A stretch of DNA of 64,000 bases from Pseudomonas putida (GCF_016406145.1 NZ_CP066306.1:3534001-3598000), one strand, 5' to 3'. Counted from the stretch's first letter, positions 9,810 to 18,580 are shown. Program-made: numbers and translations. Notes: generated by a model from the sequence alone, not told the origin.

Positions 9810-9840
9810 GCCCGCCACTTGTTGGCGGGTTTTCTTTTTC
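9810..9840 (+). terminator. Rho-independent terminator after the PL7-like gene
   Basis: CCCGCCA / TGGCGGG stem followed by a T-rich run (TTTTCTTTTTC), 90 bp past the stop codon of the PL7-like gene. Confidence 0.75.
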
Positions 9841-9870
9841 TGGCGGACCAGTGCCGCCGGGCGCTCAATG

Positions 9871-10098
9871 CTAAGCGTCAAGCACGGTCACCCTTACACC
9901 CGTAGCCACAATCTCGTACTCGGTTTCAGAAATCTTTTTCACATCCCCACCGGCCTGCATTTCGAAATGCTTCAAACCCTCATGCCGAACCATGCCGTGC
10001 GGCGAGCGCTCAACGGTCTCGTCCTGATAAATGTTGATGACGTACCGCACGTTGTCCGTGCCGACACCAATGATCTTTCCGACATATTTGTCTGCCAT
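9871..10098 (-). CDS. Hypothetical protein (75 aa)
   Basis: 75 residues, MADKYVGKIIGVGTDNVRYVIN at the start, with a GGGGAT ribosome site before ATG 10098. The sequence alternates polar and hydrophobic residues as in a small beta-barrel (KIIGVGTD, YEIVATGVRVTVLDA). No signal peptide or membrane segment. Not recognised. It is isolated, converging on the PL7-like gene. Confidence 0.6.
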   Translation of the reverse strand: MADKYVGKIIGVGTDNVRYVINIYQDETVERSPHGMVRHEGLKHFEMQAGGDVKKISETEYEIVATGVRVTVLDA

Positions 10099-10234
10099 GT
10101 CCGCATCCCCTTGATTACCTCACCGTAGCGGGTGCTCGTTGATCAAGCCACTCTGCTGGAGGAAGCAGCCGACTTTCAGACCACCGGGCGCCGCAGCGTG
10201 GGATCAGGTCGCGCACGACCCTTGGTCATCTTTT

Positions 10235-10250
10235 TGTACTAATCAGTACA
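10235..10250. promoter_or_regulatory. Perfect palindrome, possible repressor operator
   Basis: TGTACT-AATC-AGTACA is a perfect 6-bp inverted repeat with a 4-bp centre, ending five bases before the start of the next gene. The form resembles TetR-family operators. No TetR gene is adjacent, so the binding protein is unknown. Confidence 0.4.
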
Positions 10251-10254
10251 TTCC

Positions 10255-10626
10255 ATGCGTAAAATCCCCACCCGACTGGTAATTGCCCTACAAACCTACG
10301 ATCTGGTTATGGAGTGTAGTAAGACGATGCAAACGGATTCAAATCGCCTGATGACCGCTCTGGAGCACAAGATGCTGCTTGAGAACTTCAACATCAGTTC
10401 GACCCAGGTTGAAGAGCAACTGAAATACATCGTCTGCGGGCAATCCACATCATGCGAGCTGGAGCGGCTGCTTGGCCCGTATGAGAACTGCGAGAGCCGG
10501 GGTGACTTGAGATTGCTTCGGTGGGCGTTTGTCTACACGGAGGGGGGGCTGGGCCTGAGCGACCCTCAGGTACTTACGGTGGCAATCGACGCAAAGGGCT
10601 GCGTAACTGATTTTGCCCTCGTCTAG
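10255..10626 (+). CDS. Hypothetical protein (123 aa)
   Basis: 123 residues, no signal peptide and no membrane helix. Three Cys residues lie in the middle (CGQSTSCELER, YENCESR). ATG 10255 has no clear ribosome site because the palindrome lies immediately upstream; the in-frame ATG at 10312 is an alternative. Not recognised. It has lower GC and a different look from neighbouring core genes, compatible with an accessory gene in the tRNA-flanked segment. Confidence 0.5.
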   Translation: MRKIPTRLVIALQTYDLVMECSKTMQTDSNRLMTALEHKMLLENFNISSTQVEEQLKYIVCGQSTSCELERLLGPYENCESRGDLRLLRWAFVYTEGGLGLSDPQVLTVAIDAKGCVTDFALV

Positions 10627-10650
10627 CGTGCTGACCTGATCGGAGAATTC

Positions 10651-11547
10651 CTAACGCCTTTCCTCTTGGAATAACGCACTCACCCACTCGACAAATACGC
10701 GCACATTGGGGGACAGGTGCCGGCGATCCGGAAACAGCACGGAAACGGTCTTCGGCTCGACTGGAACATCCGGCAGAACCTCCACCAGGCGCCCGCTATC
10801 GATGTATCGCTGCAACGCCGGGCGCAACCCCTGCACCATCCCGATCCCCGCCAGCGCGCAGCAGAGTAACGCCCCGGCATTGTCGACGACGATGGCGCTG
10901 CGCATCTTTACACTGATCATTTTACCGTTGCCCCTGAATCGCCAAGGCATGATCTGGCGGCGCTGCTCAACCATGAAGTTGACTGCCAAGTGCGCCTGTA
11001 AATCATCCAGCGTGCCGGGTAAACCATACTTCTGTACGTAGGCGGGAGCCGCGCAGGTCACCAAAGCAACCTCGCCGATACGTTTGGCAACCAGGCTGGA
11101 ATCATCCAGATCACCGAGCCGCACGGAACAATCGATGCCTTGCGCGATGAGGTCATTCAGATTGTCAGAGGTTGCCAGAGATATTTCCAGGCCAGGGTAG
11201 CGATCCATGAGCTCGGGCAATCGCGGGATTATCACCGCCTGGCCGAGTACGGTCTGCATGTCGATCCTGAGCTTGCCTCGCGGCGGGCGGGCCGGCGAAA
11301 ACCAGTCCAGCGTGTCCGCTAGCTCTGCGAGTAATTTCAAGCTTCGTTCATAGAACTCATCGCCAGCGGGCGTGGTGTTCACCCTGCGCGTGGTGCGGTG
11401 TAACAGCTGAACGCCCAATTCGTGCTCAAGATTCTGGATGAGTTTGGAGAGTGCCGGGCGATGCACATTGAGCGCCTCGGCCGCTTTGGTATAGCTGCCA
11501 TGCTCAACAACTGCCACGAACATTTGCATGGCTTCGATCAGGTTCAT
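10651..11547 (-). CDS. LysR family transcriptional regulator
   Basis: 298 residues. The N-terminal winged helix-turn-helix carries the LysR pattern (MFVAVVEHGSYTKAAEALNVHRPALSKLIQNLEHELGVQLLHRTTRRV), seen as one block over residues 9-57. An effector-binding periplasmic-type domain fills the rest. GYTKAAE and TTRRV are typical of the subgroup that controls oxidoreductases and efflux. The quinone oxidoreductase gene lies upstream on the same strand, so a regulatory link is possible but the genes are not divergent. Target and inducer are unknown. Confidence 0.9.
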   Translation of the reverse strand: MNLIEAMQMFVAVVEHGSYTKAAEALNVHRPALSKLIQNLEHELGVQLLHRTTRRVNTTPAGDEFYERSLKLLAELADTLDWFSPARPPRGKLRIDMQTVLGQAVIIPRLPELMDRYPGLEISLATSDNLNDLIAQGIDCSVRLGDLDDSSLVAKRIGEVALVTCAAPAYVQKYGLPGTLDDLQAHLAVNFMVEQRRQIMPWRFRGNGKMISVKMRSAIVVDNAGALLCCALAGIGMVQGLRPALQRYIDSGRLVEVLPDVPVEPKTVSVLFPDRRHLSPNVRVFVEWVSALFQEERR

Positions 11548-11712
11548 CGCGATCTTCCAGTTACCTGTACATTGGGCCAGACGTACTCTGCACTAAGGAC
11601 GATAGCGAAGCCAGGCGGCCTCTCTCATACACCAAAACAAAATATGCCATCACTGCTTGGTAGCAAGCAGCGATGGCATACCGCAGCCTGACTGACGGCC
11701 GCAGGATGCTAT

Positions 11713-12705
11713 TCAGTCAACCACGACGACGATCTTGCCGATTTGCGCATTCGACTCCATTCGGCGGTGTGCTGTCGCAATTTCATTGAGCGGGAAGACC
11801 TGGTCGATGACGGGCTTGAGCTGACCACCTGCCAAGCCTTTGCCAACGAATGCCTTGGCATTGGCCAGCTTTTGAATATCTGTGGTGATTTCGAACAGCT
11901 CGTAGCCGCGCACGGTCAGGTGTTTGCCAAGAATGTCGAAGACCGGAACCGGGATATCGCGATGATCGAGAGCGCCGTACTGGAAGAAGATTCCGGTATT
12001 GGCCATGGATTTGATCAACTTGGTTGCCTCGGGGCCACCAACGGGGTCGAAAACAATACGCGCGCCTTCGCCCTCGGTGATCGCGGCCACCTCGGCAATC
12101 AGATCCTCTTCCTGGGTGGCGATTACATATTTTGCACCAACATCCAGCAACGCCTGGCGCTTGGCACTTGTGCGAGTAAGGGCCACCGGGATGGCGCCTA
12201 GCATGTTGGCGATCTGGATCGCTGCCAGGCCGACACTGCTCGACGCAGCCGGGATGAGCACGGTTTCGCCAGCCTTTAGATTGCCGTACTCAACCAGGGC
12301 GCCGTATGCAGTGACAAACATCATCCAGCTGGCCGCTGCCTCCACGAAACTGAGGTTGGACGGATGCTTGACGACAGCATGCGCGGGCGCATTGACCACC
12401 TCGCCATACATGCCGTAATCAGCGAATGAGAACGACGGCACGACGCTAACTGCGTCACCAGGAACAACGTCGCTGACGTCACTACCAACCGCGCGGACAA
12501 TCCCGGCCGCTTCATAGCCGAGCTTCGCCGGGAACTGGGGATCAATCACGTACTGCCCAGTGCGGTACATGATTTCCGCACGGTTCAAGCCGATAGCTTT
12601 TACTTCGATCTGAACCTCGCCGCTTTTCGGCGCGGGTACAGCGACCTCATCGAGAATCAGAACATCAGCGTCACCGGTACGGTGAAAGTGAACGACCTTG
12701 GGCAT
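11713..12705 (-). CDS. Zinc-independent quinone oxidoreductase / alcohol dehydrogenase family (MDR)
   Basis: 330 residues from ATG 12705, chosen for the GAGGTG ribosome site; an ATG at 12717 lies before it. A GroES-like N-terminal fold (GEVQIEVKAIGLNRAEIMYRTG) is followed by a Rossmann NADPH domain with AASSSVGLAAIQIAN in place of the usual AAGGVG. The catalytic zinc ligands of alcohol dehydrogenases are not apparent, which places it with quinone oxidoreductase-like MDR proteins that reduce quinones or activated alkenes using NADPH. It sits between a LysR gene and the integrase remnant. Confidence 0.85.
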   Translation of the reverse strand: MPKVVHFHRTGDADVLILDEVAVPAPKSGEVQIEVKAIGLNRAEIMYRTGQYVIDPQFPAKLGYEAAGIVRAVGSDVSDVVPGDAVSVVPSFSFADYGMYGEVVNAPAHAVVKHPSNLSFVEAAASWMMFVTAYGALVEYGNLKAGETVLIPAASSSVGLAAIQIANMLGAIPVALTRTSAKRQALLDVGAKYVIATQEEDLIAEVAAITEGEGARIVFDPVGGPEATKLIKSMANTGIFFQYGALDHRDIPVPVFDILGKHLTVRGYELFEITTDIQKLANAKAFVGKGLAGGQLKPVIDQVFPLNEIATAHRRMESNAQIGKIVVVVD

Positions 12706-12889
12706 GGCACACCTCATTAACGGCTAGGGATAACGGTTCCTTCTGGAAGTCGCGCCATGCTACCCACCCGCTTGCGTGTGATAGAGAGCTGTTCGGCTCA
12801 TAAATTGGTACTCAACAAGAACCAATCCCTGGCCGGTCGGCAAATAGAAAGGGCACGCAGGGCGCATCGAAAGTGAGCCGACCGGCCGT

Positions 12890-13038
12890 GACCTGCTCAT
12901 TGAAACACTGCTTGAACGCCGCAAGCTCCAAGGCGTGCGCAACTCTCGGCTCATCACCGACGGCTCGGGCCTGCGAATGAGAAGATCACCAAGCGAGTTT
13001 ATCGTCGCGTCAGCGAGGTGGTCAGCCCAACCAAGTAA
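12890..13038 (+). pseudogene. Remnant of a phage-type tyrosine integrase (3' end)
   Basis: One frame reads LLIETLLERRKLQGVRNSRL and then ITDGSGLRM up to about 12981. A second frame, from 12976, reads NEKITKRVYRRVSEVVSPTK and stops at TAA 13036-13038, which matches the usual C-terminal tail of phage-type tyrosine recombinases carrying the Tyr nucleophile region. The two parts meet at an AATGA junction with a frame change, so the catalytic core between them is deleted. It lies about 100 bp from the 3' end of tRNA-Cys, a usual integration target. The family call for the upstream piece is weaker than for the tail. Confidence 0.55.
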
Positions 13039-13100
13039 CGGCCTGATGCGGAAACGATGCCTTGTGATGCGGAAACGATCAGGTTTTCTAGCGCGCAAAG

Positions 13101-13130
13101 AAAAACCCCGCAGACGTTAATCTGCGGGGC
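13101..13130 (-). terminator. Rho-independent terminator of tRNA-Cys
   Basis: CCCCGCAGA / TCTGCGGGG 9-bp stem, 6-nt loop, with an A run on the plus strand that is a T run on the minus strand. It lies 10 nt past the tRNA 3' end. Confidence 0.85.
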
Positions 13131-13139
13131 TTTCGAATG

Positions 13140-13213
13140 TGGAGGCCGAGGTCGGAATCGAACCGGCGTAGACGGATTTGCAATCCGGAGCATAACCACT
13201 TTGCTACTCGGCC
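13140..13213 (-). tRNA. tRNA-Cys (anticodon GCA)
   Basis: 74 nt on the minus strand. Acceptor stem GGCCGAG pairs with CTCGGCC, discriminator T, encoded CCA. The anticodon loop holds GCA (complement of 13179-13181) and the T-loop is TTCGATT. The gene stands alone with its own terminator. Confidence 0.97.
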
Positions 13214-13365
13214 TCAAAGTTCGGATCTAGTTGCTTGCGCTTCTATCTCCTTGAAACGTAGAACCTTTTTCAAAGTTTGCTGCGTTTCGATGGGCGCCAT
13301 TATGTCTGCATTCCGCCAACCTTGCAACCCCCTGAACAGAAAAAATATTCAAGGGGTTCAACGTG

Positions 13366-14385
13366 TTAGCGCAAGCGGCCAAGTTTGCTCCACAAACCTA
13401 CCACGGCGTTCTCAACCGCACCGCTCGCCGCCATGCCGATTCGCTCCTGCAGGCTTTTGCGTTCGGCATAGTGCACATGGAACAGGCTGGCGTTGCGGGC
13501 GCGCTCGCTGAGGTACTCGTCGCTGGTCTGCAACTGATCCACCAGCTTGCGATTTAGCGCGGCGACACCCAACCAGACTTCGCCGGTAGCCACTTCGTCG
13601 ATGTGCAACTGCGGGCGGTAGCGGGCGACAAAGTCCTTGAACAGCTGGTGCGTGATGTCCAAGTCTTCCTGGAACTTCTCGCGGCCCTTCTCGGTGTTCT
13701 CACCGAACACGGTCAGGGTGCGCTTGTACTCGCCGGCGGTCAGTACTTCGAAATCGATGTTGTGCTTTTTCAGCAGACGGTTGACGTTCGGCAACTGCGC
13801 CACGACGCCGATCGAGCCAAGCACGGCAAAGGGCGCGCTGACGATTTTCTCGCCGATACAGGCCATCATGTAACCACCGCTGGCGGCTACCTTGTCGATG
13901 CACACGGTCAGCGGAATGCCGGCCTGGCGGATGCGCGCCAGTTGCGAGGCCGCAAGGCCGTAGCTGTGCACCAGGCCGCCACCGCTTTCCAGGCGCAGCA
14001 CGACTTCGTCACGCGGGGTGGCGAGGGTCAGCAGCGCCGTGATTTCGTTGCGCAGGCTTTCGGTGGCGGACGCCTTGATGTCGCCATCGAAGTCGAGTAC
14101 GAACACCCGGCCTTTCTCTTCGACCTTGCCTTTTTTCTGCTGTTTTTCCGCTTTGGCCTGCTGCTTGCGCAGGGCCTTGAGCTGGGCCTTGTCGAGCAAG
14201 CCCGCTTCCAACCGCTCGCGCAGCTCTTTGTAGAATTCGTTGAGACGGGTGACCTGCAACTGCCCGCCAGCCTTGCGCCGCCCCTTGCCGCGCAAGCCGG
14301 CGATGGCAGACAGCACCACCAGGATGGCAATCACCAGGGTGGCGGTTTTAGCGAGAAAGCTTGCGTATTCGGCAAGAAACTCCAC
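13366..14385 (-). CDS. sohB: Inner-membrane serine protease SohB (S49 family)
   Basis: 339 residues. An N-terminal membrane anchor (about residues 12-30) is followed by the S49 N-terminal extension rich in Lys and Gln, then the peptidase S49 domain. DKVAASGGYMMACIG contains the catalytic Ser and LTAGEYKRTLT the catalytic Lys. The family cleaves membrane proteins and signal peptides at the periplasmic face. Length and order match SohB of gamma-proteobacteria rather than the longer SppA. Monocistronic, with histidine phosphatase divergent upstream. Confidence 0.93.
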   Translation of the reverse strand: MEFLAEYASFLAKTATLVIAILVVLSAIAGLRGKGRRKAGGQLQVTRLNEFYKELRERLEAGLLDKAQLKALRKQQAKAEKQQKKGKVEEKGRVFVLDFDGDIKASATESLRNEITALLTLATPRDEVVLRLESGGGLVHSYGLAASQLARIRQAGIPLTVCIDKVAASGGYMMACIGEKIVSAPFAVLGSIGVVAQLPNVNRLLKKHNIDFEVLTAGEYKRTLTVFGENTEKGREKFQEDLDITHQLFKDFVARYRPQLHIDEVATGEVWLGVAALNRKLVDQLQTSDEYLSERARNASLFHVHYAERKSLQERIGMAASGAVENAVVGLWSKLGRLR

Positions 14386-14582
14386 GTTGACTCCTTATGA
14401 ACCTGCGCCTGTACGGCGCGAAACTGTAGCAAGCATACCGGTGTGCCCGTAGCGCTGCCAGCTGCGGTAAACGCTGGCAACACAGTTCAAACGACCTTTT
14501 CAAACGCTTGTATGTTTTTTCGTTGACAGCCCGTGTGGCGCATCCTAACCTCGCAGCAACCTTAAAGCGGCCGGACACCTTC

Positions 14583-15293
14583 GTGGGCAACATCTACCTC
14601 ATCCGACATGGCCAAGCCTCATTCGGTGCCGACGACTATGACGTCTTGTCGCCGGTGGGTGTGCGGCAAAGCCAGGCACTGGGTGAACACCTTGCCCGGT
14701 TGGACCTGCGCCTTCACCGATGCGTGGCCGGTGATCTGCGCCGCCAGCAAGATACTGCGCGGCTGGTACTGGAGGCATTGCACGGTAATGGCTGCGCGGT
14801 GCCCGCCATTGAGACCGACCCTGCGTTCAATGAGTTCGATGCCGACGGTGTTATCCGTGCCCTGCTGCCCGGCCTGCTGGCCGAAGAGCCGCAGGCCCTG
14901 CACATCCTGCGCAATGGTGCCCAGAACCGCAGCGAATTCCAGCGCCTGTTCGCCCTGGTGGTGCAGCGCTGGCACGCCGGCGAACATGCCGACGACGGCC
15001 TGGAAACCTGGCAGGCGTTTACCGCGCGGGTGCAGGCCGGGTTGCAACGTGTGCTGGACAGCGCCGGCAGTGGCGACAACATCGCGGTATTCACCTCGGG
15101 AGGCACCATTGCCGCCCTGCTTCACCTGACTACTGGAATTACCCCCAGCCAGGCCTTCGCGCTGAACTGGCAGATAATCAACACGTCGCTCAGCCAGCTG
15201 AAGTTCCGCGGCCGTGACGTGGCACTGGCTTCCTTCAATAACCAGGCCCATGTGCAGTTGTTGAAGGTGCCGGAGCTCATTACCTTTAGATGA
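14583..15293 (+). CDS. Histidine phosphatase family protein
   Basis: 236 residues from a GTG start at 14583 (VGNIYLIRHGQASFGADDYD). An ATG 25 codons earlier opens the same frame but the added residues do not fit the fold and no ribosome site is seen. LIRHGQAS carries the phosphohistidine, and the second conserved His is in FTSGGTIAALLH. It removes phosphate from small metabolites or proteins; the substrate is unknown. It overlaps or abuts the SCP2, phosphotransferase and SDR genes that follow on the same strand, suggesting lipid or CoA metabolism context. Confidence 0.85.
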   Translation: MGNIYLIRHGQASFGADDYDVLSPVGVRQSQALGEHLARLDLRLHRCVAGDLRRQQDTARLVLEALHGNGCAVPAIETDPAFNEFDADGVIRALLPGLLAEEPQALHILRNGAQNRSEFQRLFALVVQRWHAGEHADDGLETWQAFTARVQAGLQRVLDSAGSGDNIAVFTSGGTIAALLHLTTGITPSQAFALNWQIINTSLSQLKFRGRDVALASFNNQAHVQLLKVPELITFR

Positions 15294-15349
15294 GCCCGGC
15301 CTGTTGTGTCCCTATTCGGGACGTGAAATCACTCAATAAGGAATGCGCC

Positions 15350-15667
15350 ATGACCTCCGTAGCTGATGCCGTGAAAAAGATGCAAGAGAAGTTCAATCCG
15401 TCTGCAGCCGAAGGCCTGGACCTGGTGTTCGGCTTCAACATCACCGACGAAGACAAGCACTACGCCCTGATCGTCAAGGACGGTACCTGCAACCTGCAGG
15501 AAGGCGAGAACCCGGACGCCAACTGCACCCTGGTCATGGACAGCGAAACCCTCAAAGGCATCGTCAGTGGCGAGACCGACGGCATGCAGGCGTTCATGGG
15601 CGGCAAGCTGCGCGTTGAAGGCGACATGATGCTGTCGATGAAGCTCAGCGAGCTGTTCCCTTCCTGA
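15350..15667 (+). CDS. SCP2 sterol-binding domain protein
   Basis: 105 residues from ATG 15350, with AAGGA at 15338-15342; the frame is open 20 codons upstream without a better start. The whole protein is one SCP2 fold: hydrophobic strands (GLDLVFGFNIT, HYALIVKDGTC), then NPDANCTLVMDSETLKGIVSG and the C-terminal helix MMLSMKLSELFPS. Such proteins bind fatty acyl or lipid ligands in a hydrophobic tunnel. A strong terminator follows. Confidence 0.9.
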   Translation: MTSVADAVKKMQEKFNPSAAEGLDLVFGFNITDEDKHYALIVKDGTCNLQEGENPDANCTLVMDSETLKGIVSGETDGMQAFMGGKLRVEGDMMLSMKLSELFPS

Positions 15668-15691
15668 GTGAGGGGCGCACCGCGCGAGACG

Positions 15692-15725
15692 AAAACCGAA
15701 GCCTGACCGGCTTCGGTTTTTTTTT
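15692..15725 (+). terminator. Rho-independent terminator
   Basis: Twelve-bp stem AAAACCGAAGCC / GGCTTCGGTTTT with a 5-nt loop and a long T run; it ends the phosphatase-SCP2 transcript. Confidence 0.9.
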
Positions 15726-15859
15726 GCCCGCCAGTGTGCATTCGGTGCAGTGATCGGCCGGCAACACCCAAACCTATATGGCACCTGGCACGCTTGTTCC
15801 AGTGCATCAAGGCCATTAGATTAGCCAATAATCCTTGCGATCGATAATAAGGTAAACGC

Positions 15860-16927
15860 ATGACGCTCACCGACCAGTCCACCCAGGTACGCCCCGGCGA
15901 AGAACTCGACGCGGCCGTCATCGACCCTTACCTCAAGGCCAATATCGCGGGCCTTGAAGGCGCACCGCGCATCAGCCAGTTCCCCGGGGGGGCTTCCAAC
16001 CTGACCTACCTGGTGGCTTACCCAGGCCGTGAGTTCGTGCTGCGGCGCCCGCCTTTCGGCCAGAAAGCCAAGTCGGCCCACGACATGGGCCGTGAGTTCC
16101 GCATCCTCAACCAGCTCAACAGCGGCTTCCCTTACTGCCCTAAGGCTTACACGCACTGCACCGATGAAACCCTGATCGGCGGCGAGTTCTATGTAATGGA
16201 GCGGGTAAACGGCATCATCCTTCGTTCGGACATTCCCGCCGAACTGAGCCTGGATGCCACCCGTACCGAAGCCCTCTGCAAAAGCTTCATCGACCGCCTG
16301 GTAGAGCTGCACCAGGTCGACTACCAGGCCTGCGGCCTCGCCGACCTGGGCAAGCCTGAAGGCTACGTGCAGCGCCAGATCGAAGGTTGGACCAGCCGCT
16401 ACGAAAAAGCCCTGACACCCGATGCGCCGCGCTGGGAGCAGGTCATTGCCTGGCTGCGCGAAAAGATGCCGGCCGACCACCCTCGCCCAGGCATCGTGCA
16501 CAACGACTACCGCTTCGATAACGTGATCCTGGATGCCGAAAACCCCATGCGCATCATTGGCGTGCTGGACTGGGAGATGGCCACGATCGGCGACCCACTG
16601 ATGGATCTGGGCAACAGCCTGGCCTACTGGATCGAGGCGAGCGACCCGGCGCCGGTGCAACTGATGCGACGCCAGCCGAGCAATGCCCCCGGCATGCTGA
16701 CCCGCCGCCAGTTCGTCGATTACTACGCCGAGCGTGCGGGCATACGCCTGGACAACTTCGATTACTACTATTGCTACGGCCTGTTCCGCCTGGCGGGTAT
16801 CGTGCAGCAGATCTACTACCGCTTCTACCACGGCCAGACCCAGGACAAGCGCTTCGCCCAGTTCATCCACATGAACCGGTTGCTGGAGCAGATGAGCCTG
16901 CAGGTAATAGCCAAGTCCACGCTCTGA
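15860..16927 (+). CDS. Phosphotransferase (APH) family protein, acyl-CoA-metabolism type
   Basis: 355 residues with an aminoglycoside-phosphotransferase/kinase fold. ISQFPGGASNLTYLV forms the nucleotide loop, GIVHNDYRFDNVIL is the catalytic HxDxxxxN motif and GVLDWEMATIGDPLMDLG the metal-binding motif. In Pseudomonas this family sits beside acyl-CoA dehydrogenase-type and SDR genes and is like the kinase domain of ACAD10/11, which phosphorylates 4-hydroxyacyl-CoA during hydroxy-acid catabolism. The downstream SDR starts 23 bp later and is probably co-transcribed. Antibiotic resistance is unlikely. Confidence 0.85.
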   Translation: MTLTDQSTQVRPGEELDAAVIDPYLKANIAGLEGAPRISQFPGGASNLTYLVAYPGREFVLRRPPFGQKAKSAHDMGREFRILNQLNSGFPYCPKAYTHCTDETLIGGEFYVMERVNGIILRSDIPAELSLDATRTEALCKSFIDRLVELHQVDYQACGLADLGKPEGYVQRQIEGWTSRYEKALTPDAPRWEQVIAWLREKMPADHPRPGIVHNDYRFDNVILDAENPMRIIGVLDWEMATIGDPLMDLGNSLAYWIEASDPAPVQLMRRQPSNAPGMLTRRQFVDYYAERAGIRLDNFDYYYCYGLFRLAGIVQQIYYRFYHGQTQDKRFAQFIHMNRLLEQMSLQVIAKSTL

Positions 16928-16950
16928 CGACAGACAACAAGGAAAACAGC

Positions 16951-17718
16951 ATGTCCAAGACCCACCTGTTCGACCTCGATGGCAAGATCGCTTTCGTCTC
17001 CGGCGCCAGCCGTGGCATCGGCGAAGCCATCGCGCACATGCTGGCCCAGCAAGGCGCCCATGTGATCGTTTCCAGCCGCAAGCTGGAGGGCTGCCAGCAG
17101 GTGGCCGATGCGATCATCGCAGCAGGCGGCAGGGCTACAGCAGTGGCCTGCCACATCGGTGAACTGGAACAGATCCAGCAGGTGTTCGCCGGTATCCGCG
17201 AACAGTTCGGGCGCCTGGACGTGCTGGTCAACAACGCCGCCACCAACCCGCAATTCTGCAATGTGCTGGACACCGACCCGGGCGCCTTCCAGAAGACCGT
17301 CGACGTCAATATCCGCGGCTATTTCTTCATGTCGGTTGAAGCCGGCAAGCTGATGCGTGAAAACGGCGGTGGCAGCATCATCAACGTGGCGTCGATCAAC
17401 GGGGTTTCACCGGGCCACTTCCAGGGTATCTACTCGGTGACCAAGGCAGCGGTAATCAATATGACCAAGGTCTTCGCCAAGGAATGCGCGCAGTTCGGCA
17501 TCCGCTGCAATGCCTTGCTGCCGGGCCTGACCGACACCAAATTCGCTTCGGCGCTGGTGAAAAACGACGCAATCCTCAACGCCGCACTGCAGCAGATCCC
17601 GCTCAAACGCGTGGCCGACCCCAAGGAAATGGCCGGCGCCGTGCTGTACCTGGCCAGCGATGCCTCCAGCTACACCACCGGCACCGCACTCAATGTCGAT
17701 GGTGGTTACCTGTCCTGA
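16951..17718 (+). CDS. Short-chain dehydrogenase/reductase (SDR)
   Basis: 255 residues from ATG 16951 with AAGGA in front. Classical SDR: SGASRGIGEA cofactor loop (residues 14-23), NNAAT near residue 93, the catalytic Ser in the SINGVSPG region, and YSVTKAAV with Tyr and Lys about residues 157-161. It uses NAD(P)(H) to oxidise or reduce a hydroxyl or keto group. Adjacent to the acyl-type phosphotransferase, so a hydroxyacyl substrate is plausible. The substrate is not known. Confidence 0.9.
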   Translation: MSKTHLFDLDGKIAFVSGASRGIGEAIAHMLAQQGAHVIVSSRKLEGCQQVADAIIAAGGRATAVACHIGELEQIQQVFAGIREQFGRLDVLVNNAATNPQFCNVLDTDPGAFQKTVDVNIRGYFFMSVEAGKLMRENGGGSIINVASINGVSPGHFQGIYSVTKAAVINMTKVFAKECAQFGIRCNALLPGLTDTKFASALVKNDAILNAALQQIPLKRVADPKEMAGAVLYLASDASSYTTGTALNVDGGYLS

Positions 17719-17738
17719 CTGCGCCCGCAGTCGCGGCC

Positions 17739-17768
17739 CTGTGGGAGCAGGATTGCCGGCTCCCACAG
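17739..17768. repeat. REP-like palindrome
   Basis: CTGTGGGAGC and its inverted copy GCTCCCACAG enclose 10 nt. This is the usual REP form of Pseudomonas, located in the gap between convergent genes. Confidence 0.65.
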
Positions 17769-17811
17769 AGCCCAGGAACGCAAAGGGGCGTAAAAATCAA
17801 ACCGCCAAGCG

Positions 17812-18162
17812 TTACAGGCAGGTGGCCGCCGCCGCCCGCCGCTGCAACGCCACGCCGTCATTCTTCTGTGCGTAGTAATCCACCCGTGTGCCACCAGCCT
17901 GCGGGTAGACATCCACGAACGATTCCGCTTCGCGGGTATACACCGTCAGCCCACCTTGCTTGCGCGACTCCAGATAGCCGCTAGCGTCATCCCCGAACAC
18001 ATCCTCTTTCTGCCAGCTGAACTGGATGCATTGGGCTACCAGCTCCGGCGCCTTTTGCGAATCGAGCTGTGCAGTCGGCTTGCCACCACGGGCCGTATCC
18101 ATGGCTGCTGAAGCGCAACCAACCAATACCAGCGCCGCAGCCATCGGCAGAATTGCTCGCAT
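17812..18162 (-). CDS. Putative lipoprotein, hypothetical
   Basis: 116 residues from ATG 18162 with GAGGAT in front; the open frame upstream of that is not used. Lipoprotein signal MRAILPMAAALVLVGC with lipobox LVGC (Cys16). The mature part is polar, with CIQFSWQKEDVFGDDASGYLE and alternating strands. Not recognised beyond a conserved Pseudomonas lipoprotein. Anchored to the outer or inner membrane. Confidence 0.75.
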   Translation of the reverse strand: MRAILPMAAALVLVGCASAAMDTARGGKPTAQLDSQKAPELVAQCIQFSWQKEDVFGDDASGYLESRKQGGLTVYTREAESFVDVYPQAGGTRVDYYAQKNDGVALQRRAAAATCL

Positions 18163-18276
18163 GTTCCATCCTCGGGGCAAAAAAGAAAGCGACTCTAGCA
18201 CTGCGCAGCATCGCGAGTGAATTGTCACGCGGGGGCTGTTGTCGCAGATAAGGCATGCCATCAACAGGAGATTGCC

Positions 18277-18579
18277 ATGAAAGTACCTCGTCTTTTGCCT
18301 TCGCTGCTACTCGCCACCCTGCCCTGCCTGCCGATGATGGTGTCAGCCGCGCCCTCGGCTGAAGAGAGCATTACCGCACCAGAAACCCACAACCGCGAAC
18401 TCAAAGTGGGCGACAAGGCACCCGACCAGTACAAACGCGACGAAGAAGCCTTGACCGACTGGAAGGCCAAGGGCCTGCCAGCACCGGAGAAAGAAAGCCA
18501 TTGGGTACGCATGGGCGAACACTATGTGCTGGTGCAGATCACCAACGGCGTAGTGCTGGCCATCCACCCGGCGTCCTGA
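18277..18579 (+). CDS. RcnB-family small periplasmic protein
   Basis: 100 residues from ATG 18277 with AGGAG at 18266-18270. Signal peptide MKVPRLLPSLLLATLPCLPM up to SAA, then a mature part with the RcnB-type end WVRMGEHYVLVQITNGVVLAIHP. RcnB in E. coli is a periplasmic protein linked to nickel and cobalt export; other members lack the metal link. Function here is only a family guess. It converges on the diguanylate cyclase gene. Confidence 0.7.
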   Translation: MKVPRLLPSLLLATLPCLPMMVSAAPSAEESITAPETHNRELKVGDKAPDQYKRDEEALTDWKAKGLPAPEKESHWVRMGEHYVLVQITNGVVLAIHPAS

Positions 18580-18580
18580 C

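Larger units (their letters stand above)
12706..13139. other. Intergenic stretch between oxidoreductase and tRNA-Cys
   Basis: About 430 bp with no intact gene. It holds an integrase 3' remnant (12890-13038) and the tRNA-Cys terminator (13101-13130). The first 180 bp give no recognisable reading frame. Confidence 0.6.
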
